From positions 2,666,001-2,730,000 of the forward strand of contig JAPNXP010000003.1 of assembly GCA_028753945.1 (NCBI GenBank): 64,000 nucleotides of DNA. Reading direction: 5' to 3'. A model generated the notes under the pieces. That model was not told the origin of the DNA and did not search any database. It worked only from the letters and a program-made list of their open reading frames with translations. This DNA comes from Hexactinellida sp. DTS-2022 (taxonomy: Eukaryota > Porifera > Hexactinellida). Made by a program: the position numbers and the translations under genes. Positions within the stretch are counted from its first letter, which is position 1. The number at the start of each line of letters is the position of its first letter. Below are positions 1 through 10,314 of this stretch, piece by piece.

Positions 1-990
1 GGTTGATTACCCCATATACAACCCAAATAACAACAATAGGAGGCATAGTTTATCCTAAAATGAAAATTTGAAACTGGCCTTCTCGTTTTATGGCCTTCTC
101 GGTGACATATCTAGCCGTATATTAAGTAGGCCATGGCCACACCTGTATACATTGAGGGCTAAACTTGGCATGCAAGTGCGGAGTGACCGTCTAATTTGCA
201 CCTGGGGTTACGAATTTTGATCAAATTATTTTAACACCTATTTAAACTATTTATGGCTCATAAAATGAAATAATTATTTTTGAGCTTGATAAATTTTACA
301 TGTACGGATAGAGAATTTAATTCTACACCTTTTCACAGTGCACGAATATTTAAATTGGGTTTCGTTAGTGCCACAATAGAGTTGCAAGTTTCCTTTGTTT
401 ACTAACACTTCAGTTCCATTGAAAGTGTTAAATCTAATTCTATTGTTTCAACTTGTAATAAATTTATTGATTTAACTTGTTAAATCTTACTCTATTGATT
501 CAACTTGCGATAATTATATTGATTTAACTAATAAATTCCAGCTGGCTTCTATTTAATTGTAGTATTACTATACAATGGATTAAATAAAATATAATAATAC
601 AGTAGATGTCGGATATAAGCACACCGGTTATAAGAACATATCGGATATAACCACACTATGTTGGGAAACGTTTGCCATATACCCTGTATACTTTATGACG
701 GTTATAAGAACAGTCGGTTATAAGCACATTTAGTGCTGTTCCCGACTCTGTGCTTATAACCGGCATCCACTGTATAAGGAATTTGTTGACTCAACTCAAA
801 TCACCGTGGATAACATTGCTAAATTAATTAAACATTATATTATAATTTATTATCAATACATATGGCAATAAACTCAAGATGGTTTATGATAGAAACAATC
901 TTCAAATTTATCTACCGTTCCTTGTGACTCGGACCAATTAACAAATGGTTCTTGACGCCTTGAGGCGTTGATGACTTGGCGGAAAAAAAT
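1..990 (+). repeat. Diverged copy of the long hairpin-bearing repeat unit
   Basis: From about position 140 the text matches the spacer part of the unit found in tandem at 18430-22583. Shared landmarks are 'cttggcatg', 'tctaatttgcacctggggtt', the 'tttgtttactaacacttcag' stretch, 'caacttgtaataa' and 'ccagctggcttctatttaatt', ending in the tract that leads into the hairpin at about 985. A mariner-like MITE interrupts it at 600-772. No coding potential is seen. The first ~130 bases are not recognised. Confidence 0.7.
600..772. mobile_element. Mariner/pogo-like MITE with TA duplication
   Basis: 173 bp flanked by TA (598-599 and 773-774). The left end reads CAGTAGATGTCGGATATAAG and the right end is its diverged inverse (CAGTGGATGCCGGTTATAAG). 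Internal motifs 'ggttataag' recur in both orientations. There is no ORF. The same ends recur at 33426-33867. TA duplications and CAGT ends are typical of Tc1/mariner-pogo elements. Confidence 0.75.
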
Positions 991-1303
991 CCCAAATTCC
1001 AGCCTGTGCCAACAGCATGTTCCTTTGGAGGCACCAGGCTTTCATCCAGGCAAAATTTCCCGCGCTCCTAGATTAAGTTTGAGCTCGCTCACATGCGTCT
1101 AAAATGCTCAATTTGTATTGCGTCTATGAGAGCATCTCTCGATTTTCGCGCGCCTAGAAAAGTTTTCTTTTGAAATTACGCGCCTAGAGGCGCGTTGCAT
1201 ACGCCTGGATGAAACCCTGGGAGGCACTATCAATAAACCACATTCAAAATATAGTGCCACCAAAGGAACATGCGTAGGCACAGGCTGCAATTTTGGATTT
1301 TTT
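991..1303. repeat. Hairpin repeat copy, split by a hAT MITE
   Basis: The left arm (991-1034) and right arm (1221-1303) are the inverted halves of the hairpin. The left arm has CAGCCTGTGCC...CATGTTCCTTTGG and the right arm the complementary CCAAAGGAACATGC...GGCACAGGCTG. A 185 bp hAT-type MITE lies between them and duplicates ggaggcac. Confidence 0.85.
1035..1219. mobile_element. hAT-type MITE, 8 bp target duplication
   Basis: 185 bp. The ends CAGGCTTTCATCCAGGC and (inverse of right end) CAGGGTTTCATCCAGGC differ at one base. Perfect 8 bp duplication ggaggcac at 1027-1034 and 1220-1227. The interior has repeated 'aggcgcg' motifs. A second copy lies at 43159-43342. An 8 bp duplication with CAG ends is the hAT signature. 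Confidence 0.93.
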
Positions 1304-2873
1304 TCTTTTTCTCCGTAGACGGTGCCCTGGCCAGAGCTTTATAGTTGATGGCCTGAAACTTGGCATGTAGGTGCGTATGGACCGTATAATTTGCACCTGG
1401 GATTACGATTTTTGATTAATAAATTTTCCACACATCTTTAACACCTCTCAAAATTTGTCTGGTCCATAACTAAAAAAATGTTATACTAAACCCCCAATTT
1501 TTATTACAAATTTGGATTCACCATAAAATTCTGCGTCTAATGGGAGAAGACAAATTAATATAATGGGTTTAATTCATGCCACAAGTGGGGGTTTAAATTT
1601 ATTTGTTCACTAACACTTCAGTTCAATTAAAAGTATTAAATCAAATTCTATTGTTTCAACTCGTTATTACTGTGCCGACTATACTACAGTATAGTGGCCC
1701 AGTTCTAATCTTACTGCCTTGGTTAGTTATTACTGTGCCGACTATACTATAGTATAGTGGCCCAGTTCTAATCTTACTGCCTTGGTTATTAATATTATTA
1801 ATCCGTATCGTCTCCACAGAACAGAGTTATAATTACTAAGAACTAAAATTTTCAGGATATGTGTCTCATGGGTTACAGATGTGCACCTGGGGTCACGATT
1901 TTTTATTACATTTTTTTGGACACATTTTTTCACCTGTTTAATATTGAAACAGGAACAATAAATAGTACCCGAAAATTAAATTTATATGCATTCGATAGAG
2001 AATTAAATTCTACACCTTTTCACAGTGCACGAATTTTCAAATTGTACTTTGTTTGTGCCACAATTGAGTTGCAAGTTTCCTTTGTTTACTAACACTTCAG
2101 TTCAATTGAAAGTGTTAAATCTATTTCTATTGTTTCAACACGTTATTATTATATTGATTCAACTTGTGAGATCGAGTAGGCTTCTATTTTCCAATTGAAA
2201 ACTAAGATTCTACATTCCATGACAACGACAGATTATGTGATTATATTTCCTTCTGCAAGAATACTCTTGCACTGTTAATATACTGACGTAATTAATTATA
2301 ATTAATTAAGTCAGTATATGACTTATATAGATGCTCCCAATTTGTTTATTAGGGGTTATCGAGTGTGCGGAATTGAAATTTGAATACCAAATTAATTAAT
2401 TAATTATTTATGACAAAATAATTAAACTTAATAAATATAAGTTGACATTGAAATTGGTGTTAAATTATTAATTTATTAATTAAATATTTATACTAATTAG
2501 CTAAATTTCATTAATCTCAGAGATGATACAAGATAGAAACAAACTTTAAATATATCAATTGGTCCTTATGGCACGTGCCACCTATACAAGTGGGTCTTGA
2601 CACCTTGAGGTGATGATGACATCGTTTAAAAAATGTGTTTTTACAATTTTGTTAATTCGATATTTATAATGGGTTAGTTCATGTTGGGTGATGACCCAAC
2701 ACTCACATAAAAAATGCTGAGTCATCAGCTGTTATATTCTACTCAAACTTGAATATCTCTAAAATGAATTGAAAGAAATGGAAACTTCCACCACTCTAAG
2801 GGCCGATGCCTCCTGTAACACCTTTTTGAAATAATTTAACACCTTCATAGTGATGATGACATGGCGAAAAAAA
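1304..2873 (+). repeat. Spacer part of the hairpin repeat units, with a 70 bp tandem duplication
   Basis: Contains 'ggtgccctggccagagctttatag', the 'tctaatttgcacc' block, the 'actaacacttcagttcaatt' blocks (two copies, near 1613 and 2090) and the long-variant tail 'atcgagtgtgcgg...accttgaggtgatgatgac'. At 1664-1796 a ~70 bp segment starting ttattactgtgccgacta is duplicated head-to-tail. Its core is the palindrome ACTATACTATAGTATAGT (intact in the second copy). Short ORFs here are spurious. Confidence 0.75.
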
Positions 2874-2916
2874 CACCAAAATTGCAGCCTGTGCCGACAG
2901 CATGTTCCTTTGGAGG
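2874..2916. repeat. Left half of a hairpin repeat
   Basis: Carries 'attgcagcctgtgccgacag' and 'catgttcctttggagg' and then stops at the edge of the 4.27 kb element. The missing right half resumes at 7186 with 'gaggcactatcaataaac'. Confidence 0.88.
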
Positions 2917-3035
2917 TGTTGCAGGCCATATGCGTTTCCAGGCGAAACGCGTTTCGCCTAACGCGTTTCGCCTCAAGTAATTTCTTTGTCAACAGTATGA
3001 CATTTAATGGGTGTACAACAGTGGCGTAGCCACTG

Positions 3036-3337
3036 TACTCAATACTATAAATCCTTTATAAATTTTGATTATACTACAGAATAAGACTCAGGCTCAGCTG
3101 TATATAGTATAATCGCATAAGTATATAACTGAAACATTTCGTGCTTTAGGTAAATTTAAATCAATGTTTTCTAATAAAATTTATAAGTGGTGATAAGAAA
3201 TAGATTTTGGACTACATATTCTGATAAAATTCAAAATGATTTAATACTTTATACATTAATTTCCCAATAACTCTGCTGATATTCAACAGACCGGCTAACT
3301 GGTTAATACAATCTCTAACCGTTAACCGAATCCAGCC
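3036..3337 (+). repeat. Fragment of the 57281-57708 interspersed family
   Basis: Shares 'actcaata...aatccttta', 'attatactacagaataagactcagg', 'catttcgtgctttaggtaaattt' and the end 'ctctaaccgttaaccga...ccagccttg' with 57360-57708. A diverged copy is at about 33500-33826. Confidence 0.75.
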
Positions 3338-3707
3338 TTGCCTGCAGGAGCAGGTGTGGCAGGTGTGGCCTTGACCGCAGCAATATTTTAGAAAGCCGCA
3401 TCAATATTCGGGTACCATTTTGAGTCAAACTGAGATTCAATAACTCGACGTCAATTCGCCACACCAATAATAATTTCCTTGCTATGAGCCTGTATGAGAT
3501 TGTGCTTAATAATGGTATGAAATTAATGTATCTAGAACAATGGCACACTATCTACGAGAATTGTTGAGATTAGTACCACAGAACAACCGTGAAGCGGTTG
3601 TTCTGTGAAAATTAGAGGTGTCGAAGCGACCGAGCAAGCGTTGTACGCTAGTATTATATATTATTATAGTTAAAATACTTTGATGTATGGGATGCCGTAT
3701 CCCCTAT

Positions 3708-3733
3708 TATTATTATTATTATTATTATTATTA
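3708..3733. repeat. (ATT)n microsatellite
   Basis: About eight to nine perfect ATT units. Confidence 0.9.
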
Positions 3734-4045
3734 TGAATGATTGTATGACTAGTAGCAGCAAGAACAATAATGCCCTGGTTTTTCACATAAACTCTGTGAA
3801 AGATTTTACGGGGGGTTAGGGTTACACCCCCAAGCCCACTCTAGATCGCTCGCTACGCTCGCTGGGATAAAATTTTGACCCCCCTAGATTTTCTTCTGGA
3901 TACGCATGGGTGAGTGCCCCATGTGTGTGCCCAGGTTGACCTCAAGGCCTGGCTACGCCACTGGTGTCAATGAGACCTACCTAATAGCTGTGTTCTGGAT
4001 ACACAACTAACGCAACCATGATTCAAAGCGGATCATCGCCCTGTG

Positions 4046-4514
4046 CAGGGTTGCCAACCTCTGAAAACAAAAAAGCGGGAGATTTTGCCAATTTTGGCGG
4101 GAGTTTTACCAAAAAGCGGGAGGTCGAAGATGAAAAAGCGGGAGAAAAGCGGGAGACTCAATATATATGCTATTTTTTTAAATCTATCATAAATAGAACG
4201 ATATATTATGATTATTTAGTATGTTTTGATATCTACAATTTAGAAAAAAACTTGGTACTCGAAAAAAACTGAAAATTAAAAACTACAATTTTAAAAAAAC
4301 TTGAAAAAAAACTAAAACTAAAAAAACTTGTTGCTCGTAGGTTGACTAATTTAAACAAATCCCGTTATTTTACTTAATTATCATAAAATCTAAATATATA
4401 AACAATTTCCAAAAAGCGGGAGTTTTAAAAGTTTGGCGGGAGGTCGGGAGGATGGGTGAAAAAAAGGCAAAAAAGCGGGAGACTCCCGCCAAAGCGGGAG
4501 GGTTGGCAACCCTG
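4046..4514. mobile_element. hAT-type MITE with GCGGGAG-rich arms
   Basis: 469 bp. Ends CAGGGTTGCCAACCTC and inverse CAGGGTTGCCAACCCTC. Flanks share cctgtg. Subterminal arms contain many 'aaagcgggag' repeats in one orientation on the left and the inverse near the right end. The middle is A-rich. The 84-codon ORF starting at 4018 crosses the boundary and is not a gene. Confidence 0.82.
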
Positions 4515-5171
4515 CCTGTGTAGCAGCCCAGATTATACCCTCCATCAGAATATACCCGGTGTATAACTAACCTAGCGGCGGCCCTAGCCTAGTTTGTACC
4601 CCAGGGTTAAACTGAGCTAGCCCAGAATATTCCTCCTGTCTTCGTTTATAATAGCATGTGCAAAATATGGATTGTTTGGTGTAATCTATGATAGCATTAT
4701 GTTGTATAAGTTACGGACTGTCTCATAAATAGGAAACCGCCTCAGAGTTCGTTTCAGTCGACAATATATATTTACTAAGTTGATTAAGTCTTAAGATCGA
4801 TCTTAAGTCTTAAGGTCGATCTTAAGTCTTAAGACCGATCTTAGTTAAGATCGATCTTAAGACCGAACTTAGAGCTATTCACTAAGAATTAAGATCGAAC
4901 TTAAGATCGATCATAGTTCAGATCGATCTTAAGACCGAACTTAAAAATAACGTTAAGGTAAAATGATTAGAATACAGCATTATCCTAATTAAATACAAAA
5001 CTAATGTATTATTTATTTATTATTTATTTATTATTGATCTAGTAAAAATGTATATTTCTGTATTTTATTTTTGAGCGCAATTAATGTCAAATTATTAGGA
5101 ACAAAGAAGAAATATTTAAAGTTTATTTGAAGTCTAATATCAATCAAGGTAGATTAAATGTTCGATAGAAG
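4515..5171. repeat. Interior of the 4.27 kb element, with TTAAG/ATCGAT tandem palindromes
   Basis: At about 4786-4945 the sequence is a run of interleaved 'cttaagatcgatcttaag' palindromes. Related motifs in inverse order lie at about 6300-6385 ('ttaagttcggtcttaagttcg'), so they may be subterminal repeats of an inner element. No gene is seen. Confidence 0.55.
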
Positions 5172-5698
5172 CAGGGTTGCCAATCCAATCCAATCGAGAA
5201 GATTTCGATTGCCGATTGCTGCATTTTTCATCGATTGGATTATCGGTTGGATTGCTGCATTTTTCATCGATTGGATTGCAATCGATGAATTTTCATCGAT
5301 TTTTTCGATTGTTTGTTTTTTCAATATCTAAATACAGTGGAGCCTCCCATAACGGACACTCCAAATAGCCGACAACCTCTAAATAACGGACAACGGTCCC
5401 GGTCCCAAGGTGTCCGTTGTTCAGAGGCTCTACTGTAATGCCAAAATTTAAAATGCTCAATTGCTCGTCAATTAAACCCAATGATATATGTTTTAAGTTT
5501 GAACATATGATGAAACATAACTCTTTTTGATATAATACTGAGGAGTAAACGATCGAAAAAATCGGAGAAACAATCCAAAAAATCGGTGATATTTTGGATT
5601 GTCGATTGCGATTGGATTATCATCCGAATAATCGATTGTCCAAATTTGGATTGCCGATTGTCCAAATTTGGCTCGATTGGATTGGATTAGCAACCCTG
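5172..5698. mobile_element. hAT-type MITE, perfect 8 bp duplication
   Basis: 527 bp. Ends CAGGGTTGCCAATCCAATCC and inverse CAGGGTTGCTAATCCAATCC, 26 of 27 terminal bases matching. Perfect duplication gatagaag at 5164-5171 and 5699-5706. The interior is rich in 'atcgattggatt'. It contains a nested mariner-like MITE. Confidence 0.95.
5335..5435. mobile_element. Mariner-like MITE nested in a hAT MITE
   Basis: 101 bp between TA dinucleotides (5333-5334, 5436-5437). Ends CAGTGGAGCCTC and inverse CAGTAGAGCCTC, with 'aacggaca' motifs inverted inside. A longer relative is at 44218-44404. Confidence 0.85.
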
Positions 5699-5744
5699 GA
5701 TAGAAGTACGTTTGAACAACGTTTATGAAGTAATTAGTGAAAAT

Positions 5745-6285
5745 CAGGGGCGGCGCCAGGATTTTCGAACTGGGGGGGCAGAGGGGGGGCAACCAATTTT
5801 TCAGGGGGGCAGCTTTTCCATCTGTCAGAATTTATCTGAAAACAATGGAGCTACGATGAACTTGTCATACTTGGAAACTATCCAGGGATTTTGGACTTCA
5901 TCGAAAATCCTGTGATTTTTTGAAATCACTTACTAGATATGCATTGTATTACAAATAATGTTATTTTTGAAGAAAATAATTATCACAAATACTGTTAATA
6001 AATTTTTATTTGCTACTTTTGGGGTGCGGCGATGCAACTAAACGAGATATACGATAATAATATGTTTATTTTTTGATGAAAATTGAGCGAGCGTAGCGAG
6101 CGAGCTAAAATTTTTAGACAATAGAGCCTCTAGACATGTGTCCAGGGGAATGAGCTTTGGGATTATCATGGGCGAATTTATCACATATAATTTTAACTTG
6201 AGAATACACTAAATCCTGCCCCCCCGTAGGGGGGGCAGGATTTTTATTAGGGGGGGCGGCTGCCCCCCATCTGGCGCCGCCCCTG
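5745..6285. mobile_element. hAT-type MITE, CAGGGGCGGCGCCAG ends
   Basis: 541 bp with identical 15 bp inverted ends CAGGGGCGGCGCCAG and a perfect 8 bp duplication gtgaaaat (5737-5744, 6286-6293). G-rich and C-rich runs follow the ends. The interior is AT-rich and non-coding. Confidence 0.95.
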
Positions 6286-6293
6286 GTGAAAAT

Positions 6294-7085
6294 CGAATCA
6301 AATACAATACTTAAGACACCTCTCTAAGTTGCTTAAGTTCGGTCTTAAGTTCGAACTTAAATCTTAGTGAATACCGATCTTAGTGAATACGGCCGCTGAC
6401 TGTACTTGTTTACCTTATTTAACTTTTGGAAGTTAGTTATATCTCCAATAGAAATTCGGTTTCTATTCTCCTAACGCTTTAATACAATACGAATAACAAA
6501 CACAGATGTCCTCCCGACAGCAATTATCCCATATCCTAACAGCTGACACAGTAATGACAGTATCATGTTGAAAACTATAGAATCGCTACAATAACTACAT
6601 ATATTACTTACAAATCTATTTCACTAGCATCATCTTATGCCATCTCTCTAAGTCCATTTTCCGTGGCATTTTTGATGGAGGAAAAACATATTACTAAACT
6701 AAGACTAAAGTGATAGAAATGTATAATATTGGGATGATATGTAACACTTAAAATTAGTTGTCAGTATGTAATAGTAAGGCTACAAAAGTCAAATAAGTCA
6801 CATCGGCCACTTAGATATAAAAATTCGCTACTCAGTATTAGAATTTGTGTAAATTGTATTGATCCATAATTAATAATGAATTATAATAATAAAATATTAT
6901 ACTACATATAACGAAGGTTAGGTTAATTCGTATAAATAAATAATAATTAAATACATGTATGAATGAAAAGGAAGAGCTTGGATGATCTTAACTAACTGCT
7001 TAATAATAGCCTCTAATTACCACATCAATGATAAATAGCATATAGTGATCTGATTTCAATATCTAATAATAGACACCCATGAGGA
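6294..7085. other. Non-coding interior of the 4.27 kb element
   Basis: Starts with TTAAG-type palindromes (to ~6390), then AT-rich sequence in which no gene, terminal repeat or recognised repeat was seen. From ~7090 the palindromic right terminal repeat begins. Confidence 0.5.
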
Positions 7086-7185
7086 TTATATTAAAATGGA
7101 AACACGTTTGGCCTAGGCGAAACGCGTTTGGCGTCTTTTCTCAGGCGAAACGCGTTTCGCCTGGAAACGCATTTGGCCTACAACA

Positions 7186-8960
7186 GAGGCACTATCAATA
7201 AACCCCCACCAAAATATAGTGCCACCAAAGGAACATCCGTCGGCACAGGCTGCAATTTGGATTTTTTATTATTATTATTAGTCCGTATCCTCTACACAGA
7301 ACAGAGTTTAATTAACTAAGAGCCCAAATTTTCAGGATATGTGTCTCATGGGTTACAGATGTGCACCCGGGGTCACGATATTATATTTTACACCTGTTTA
7401 ATGTTATAAAAAGCACAATAAATAGTGCGAGAATATTCAATTTATATGCAATCGATAGAGAATCTAATTCTACACCTTTTCACAGTGCACGAATTTTTTA
7501 ATTGGGTTTCATTTGTGCCACAATTGAGTTGCAAGTTTCCTTTGTTTACTAACACTTCAGTTCAATTGAAGTGTTAAATGGTCTATTGTTTCAACTTGTG
7601 ATAATTATATTGATTCAACTTGTGAGTTCGAGTAGGCTTCTATTTTCTAATTGAAAACTAAGATTTTACATACTTAACAACGACAGTTTATGTGATTATA
7701 TTTCCTTCTGCTTAGAATATTTTTGCACAATGGATACATGACTTATTTAATTCTAATTTATTCGCTCTGTGTTTAACTTATAGAGACGGTTCCAATTAGA
7801 TTATTGGGGTAATCGAGTGCGCTGAATTCAAATATGATTGTGAAATTAAATTAAAATTAATAATAATTGCAAATAATTGAACTTCATTTATTTTGCAGTA
7901 CATAATAATGGTGTTAAATTGTTAATAAATTAATAATTATTTGTACTAATTTTATTCATGGAATTAATCTCAGAGATTATACAAGTTCAAATTTATCAAT
8001 TGATCCATATGCCACCTAACACCTCTACAAATGGGTCTTGACACCTTGAGGTGATGATGACATCGTCAAAAAAATGTGTTTCCACAATTTTGTGAATTAT
8101 ATATTTCGAATGGGTTGGTTGGTGTTGGGTGATCACCCAACACGCACATAAAAAAATGCTGACTCATCACTAATATATTCTACTGAAACTTGAATATCTT
8201 TAAATGAAGTGAGCTAAAACGAAAATTCCAACTTACTAAGGGTCGTTGCCTTTTGAAACACCTTTCTGAAATAATTTAACACCTTCATAGTGATGATGAC
8301 TTGGCGGAAAAAAATCCAAAATTGCAGCCTGAGCCTACAGCATGTTCCTTTGGAGGCACTATCAATAAACCACAATCAAAATATAGTGCCACCAAAGGAA
8401 CATGCGTCGGCACAGGCTGCAATTTTTTTTTCTTCTATTTTTCTCCGTAGACGGTGCCCTGGCCAGAGCTTAATTGTTGATGGCCTTAAACTTGGCATGT
8501 AGGTGCGATGAGACCGTCTAATTTGCACCTGGGGTTACGATTTTTGATTAACAAATTTCGGACACATCTTTAACACCTTTCAAAATTTGTCTGGTCCATA
8601 ACTCAAAAAATGTTTTACTAAACCCCCAATTTTTATTTCATATTTGGATTCACCATGAAATTCTGCGTCTGATGGGAGAAGAAAAGTTTCAATAGAGAGT
8701 TTTATTTCTGCCATAAATGGGGGTTGAAATTTCTTTGTTTACTCACACTTCAATTTCAGTAAAATTGTGAAATCTAATTCCATTGTATCAATTTGTAACA
8801 ATTATATTGATTTAACTTGTTAAATCTTTCACTATTGTTTCAACTTGCGATAATTATATTGATTTACTTGTGAATTCGAGTTGGCTTCTATATAATTGTT
8901 TCAACTTGTAATAATTAAATTGATTCAAATTCTTTAATCTTAATCTATATTCTTGCAGTT
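7186..8960 (+). repeat. Right half of split hairpin plus following repeat units
   Basis: Begins with the right half of the hairpin split at 2917 (7186-7265). It continues with the long-variant spacer ('atcgagtgcg', 'acaccttgaggtgatgatgac', 'gttgggtgatcacccaac', 'aacaccttcatagtgatgatgac'). An intact hairpin is at 8315-8432, then the standard spacer ('ggtgccctggccagagc' to 'gagttggcttctat') decays by about 8960. No coding. Confidence 0.8.
8315..8432. repeat. Intact hairpin repeat copy
   Basis: Left arm attgcagcctgagcctacag...ttcctttgg; right arm ccaaaggaacatgcgtcgg cacaggctgcaatt. Arms of about 45-50 bp around an ~18 bp loop. Confidence 0.88.
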
Positions 8961-9202
8961 TTCTATTCTATATTTTGTATGGTATTTGTTATATTTCAAA
9001 AGTATAAATTAAAAGAATTTCTATCTTTATCATTATTTGACTTTTTACTTTATTCTTTTTCTTTTTGGACTTAATCTTTTGAATCATTGTGATAAACTTC
9101 TATTTTTGAAGGTAATGGTTTTCCTATTCTATTATTAACACAATTTCTTTTTCTTTCTCGCTATTTAGTATTTACTGTTACAACTAGAATTTATGTGTTT
9201 AA
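8961..9202. other. AT-rich stretch without recognised features
   Basis: Low-complexity T-rich sequence between the repeat unit and a pair of hAT-like elements. Nothing coding is seen. Confidence 0.5.
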
Positions 9203-9210
9203 GTTTAAAC

Positions 9211-9528
9211 CAGGGGTGTGCAACCTGCGGCCCGCGGGCCATATGCGGCCCGCAACGCTCTGTGCTGCGGCCCGCGAAGCAATCCTGAACAATCACAGAT
9301 CCTTCACTAAGGAACACATATGTGACCTTGTGACAATTATTATAATTTTGTGACATTATTTCTCTTAGTCAAAACACTTAATTATTGTAATTATTCAAAA
9401 CTTAAACAATGTTTTCTTCTAATGATCTAATCTAAATCTGAAGATTCGAAAACTATCCGAATCGCGGCCCGTGAACAGATCTGAGAAGCACAATGCGGCC
9501 CAGGGTTAAAAGAGGTTGCACACACCTG
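9211..9528. mobile_element. hAT-type MITE with GCGGCCCGC arms, GTTTAAAC duplication
   Basis: 318 bp. Ends CAGGGGTGTGCAACCT and inverse CAGGTGTGTGCAACCT. Perfect duplication gtttaaac at 9203-9210 and 9529-9536. The 'tgcggcccgcgggcc' arm is like that of Charlie-type hAT elements (established family resemblance, from memory). Confidence 0.95.
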
Positions 9529-9536
9529 GTTTAAAC

Positions 9537-9721
9537 CATAGATGCATTATACGATTATACGTTATACGTTCGGGGAGCGTATAATGGACCATATATACGT
9601 TAAAATCGTTATACGTTATACGTTGTATAATGATTATACGTTACGTATGATGGAATTATACGTTCACCTATCGTATAATGGTACCATATATACGTTATAC
9701 GTTACGTATAATGCAACTATG
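9537..9721. mobile_element. Foldback hAT-like MITE sharing the GTTTAAAC duplication
   Basis: 185 bp. Ends CATAGATGCATTATACG and inverse CATAGTTGCATTATACG (one mismatch). It is flanked by the same 8-mer gtttaaac at 9529-9536 and 9722-9729. The interior is built from 'ttatacgttatacg' words in both orientations. Confidence 0.85.
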
Positions 9722-9729
9722 GTTTAAAC

Positions 9730-10078
9730 TACCGAAATTTCGAAATCAATTTTAACTTAATACAAATAATATTAAAAAGGAAAAACTTTATTTTTTCACT
9801 GCTGTATTTACTGTAAATGTTTTTTATATTTTGCTTTATATTTTTTACTCACTAATTAGATATGATATCAATCGAGCTCTATAGAGCAAGAATAAGTGGC
9901 TGGGGTGGGCGTGCTAGGTCCCCACTATCCCAGTGTATAGTCAAAAAGTCTTGTCTATGTTTCGACATATTTCAAGGCATCTCTCAAAAGACATACTCAA
10001 ATAGAATATGCGGGTTATCCTGTTACATTATTATTATCTGTTATTCCCCTTTAGGTTTTTCTCTATCAGACAGTCAAC
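9730..10078. other. Region upstream of the Helentron ORF
   Basis: AT-rich. It may contain the Helentron 5' end, but no terminus could be fixed. A pyrimidine-rich CCCCTTTAG just before 10050 could be a splice acceptor for the first coding segment; this is a weak inference. Confidence 0.35.
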
Positions 10079-10314
10079 ATGGAGTATGTATATAAGACCT
10101 GTCTCATTAACATCAAAGATGGCAGAGTTCCTAAGATAGCGTTATGCCGTGGCTTGTCTTTCCCCGAGATCCCTCCTGAGCTATCTGGTCTGACTGTGAT
10201 TGAACAGAAACTGGTATCTCCCAGACACGAGTTCATGAACATCAGGTCTCTGGGCAGGGAGAGACAGCACGGACTGCATGGCATGGTTGTTAATGTTCCC
10301 ATAGACGTAGATAA
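10079..10314 (+). pseudogene. Helentron polyprotein, segment 1 (DUF6570-like N-terminus)
   Basis: From ATG at 10079 the frame reads CLINIKDGRVPKIALC, PPELSGLTVIEQKLVSPR and HGLHGMVVNVPIDVD. This is the pattern found N-terminal to Helitron replication proteins (DUF6570-like: E/P-P-E-L-x-G-L-T-x-x-E-x-x-L-x-x-P-R). The reading then runs into non-homologous sequence at 10315. The expected continuation DKTVNQLPR is found at 11464. The segment is therefore the N-terminal part of the same polyprotein as the Rep-helicase ORF and has been cut by an insertion. Family match is by recognition, not by search. Confidence 0.75.

Larger units (their letters stand above)
3019..3963. mobile_element. hAT-type element with CAGTGGCGTAGCCA ends
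   Basis: 945 bp with perfect 14 bp inverted ends CAGTGGCGTAGCCA. Flanks are gtgtacaa and gtgtcaat, consistent with an 8 bp duplication that has since gained an indel. It encloses a fragment (about 3036-3337) of the family seen intact at 57281-57708 and an (ATT)n run at about 3708-3733. No transposase is seen. Confidence 0.75.
2917..7185. mobile_element. 4.27 kb non-autonomous element, TGTTG...CAACA ends, 4 bp duplication
   Basis: Both ends are inverted copies. The left end is TGTTGCAGGCCATATGCG followed by a GGCGAAACGCGTTTCGCC palindrome. The right end, inverted, is TGTTGTAGGCCAAATGCG followed by the same palindrome. It splits a hairpin repeat exactly, leaving GAGG on both sides (2913-2916, 7186-7189). 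TGT...ACA ends with a 4 bp duplication fit Ginger-type (integrase-class) transposons; this is inference, as no integrase ORF remains. The interior holds four hAT-type elements and a mariner MITE. Confidence 0.8.

Noticed and set aside
4018..4272. 84-codon ORF
   Set aside because: Crosses the boundary of a hAT-type MITE and translates its GCGGGAG repeats.
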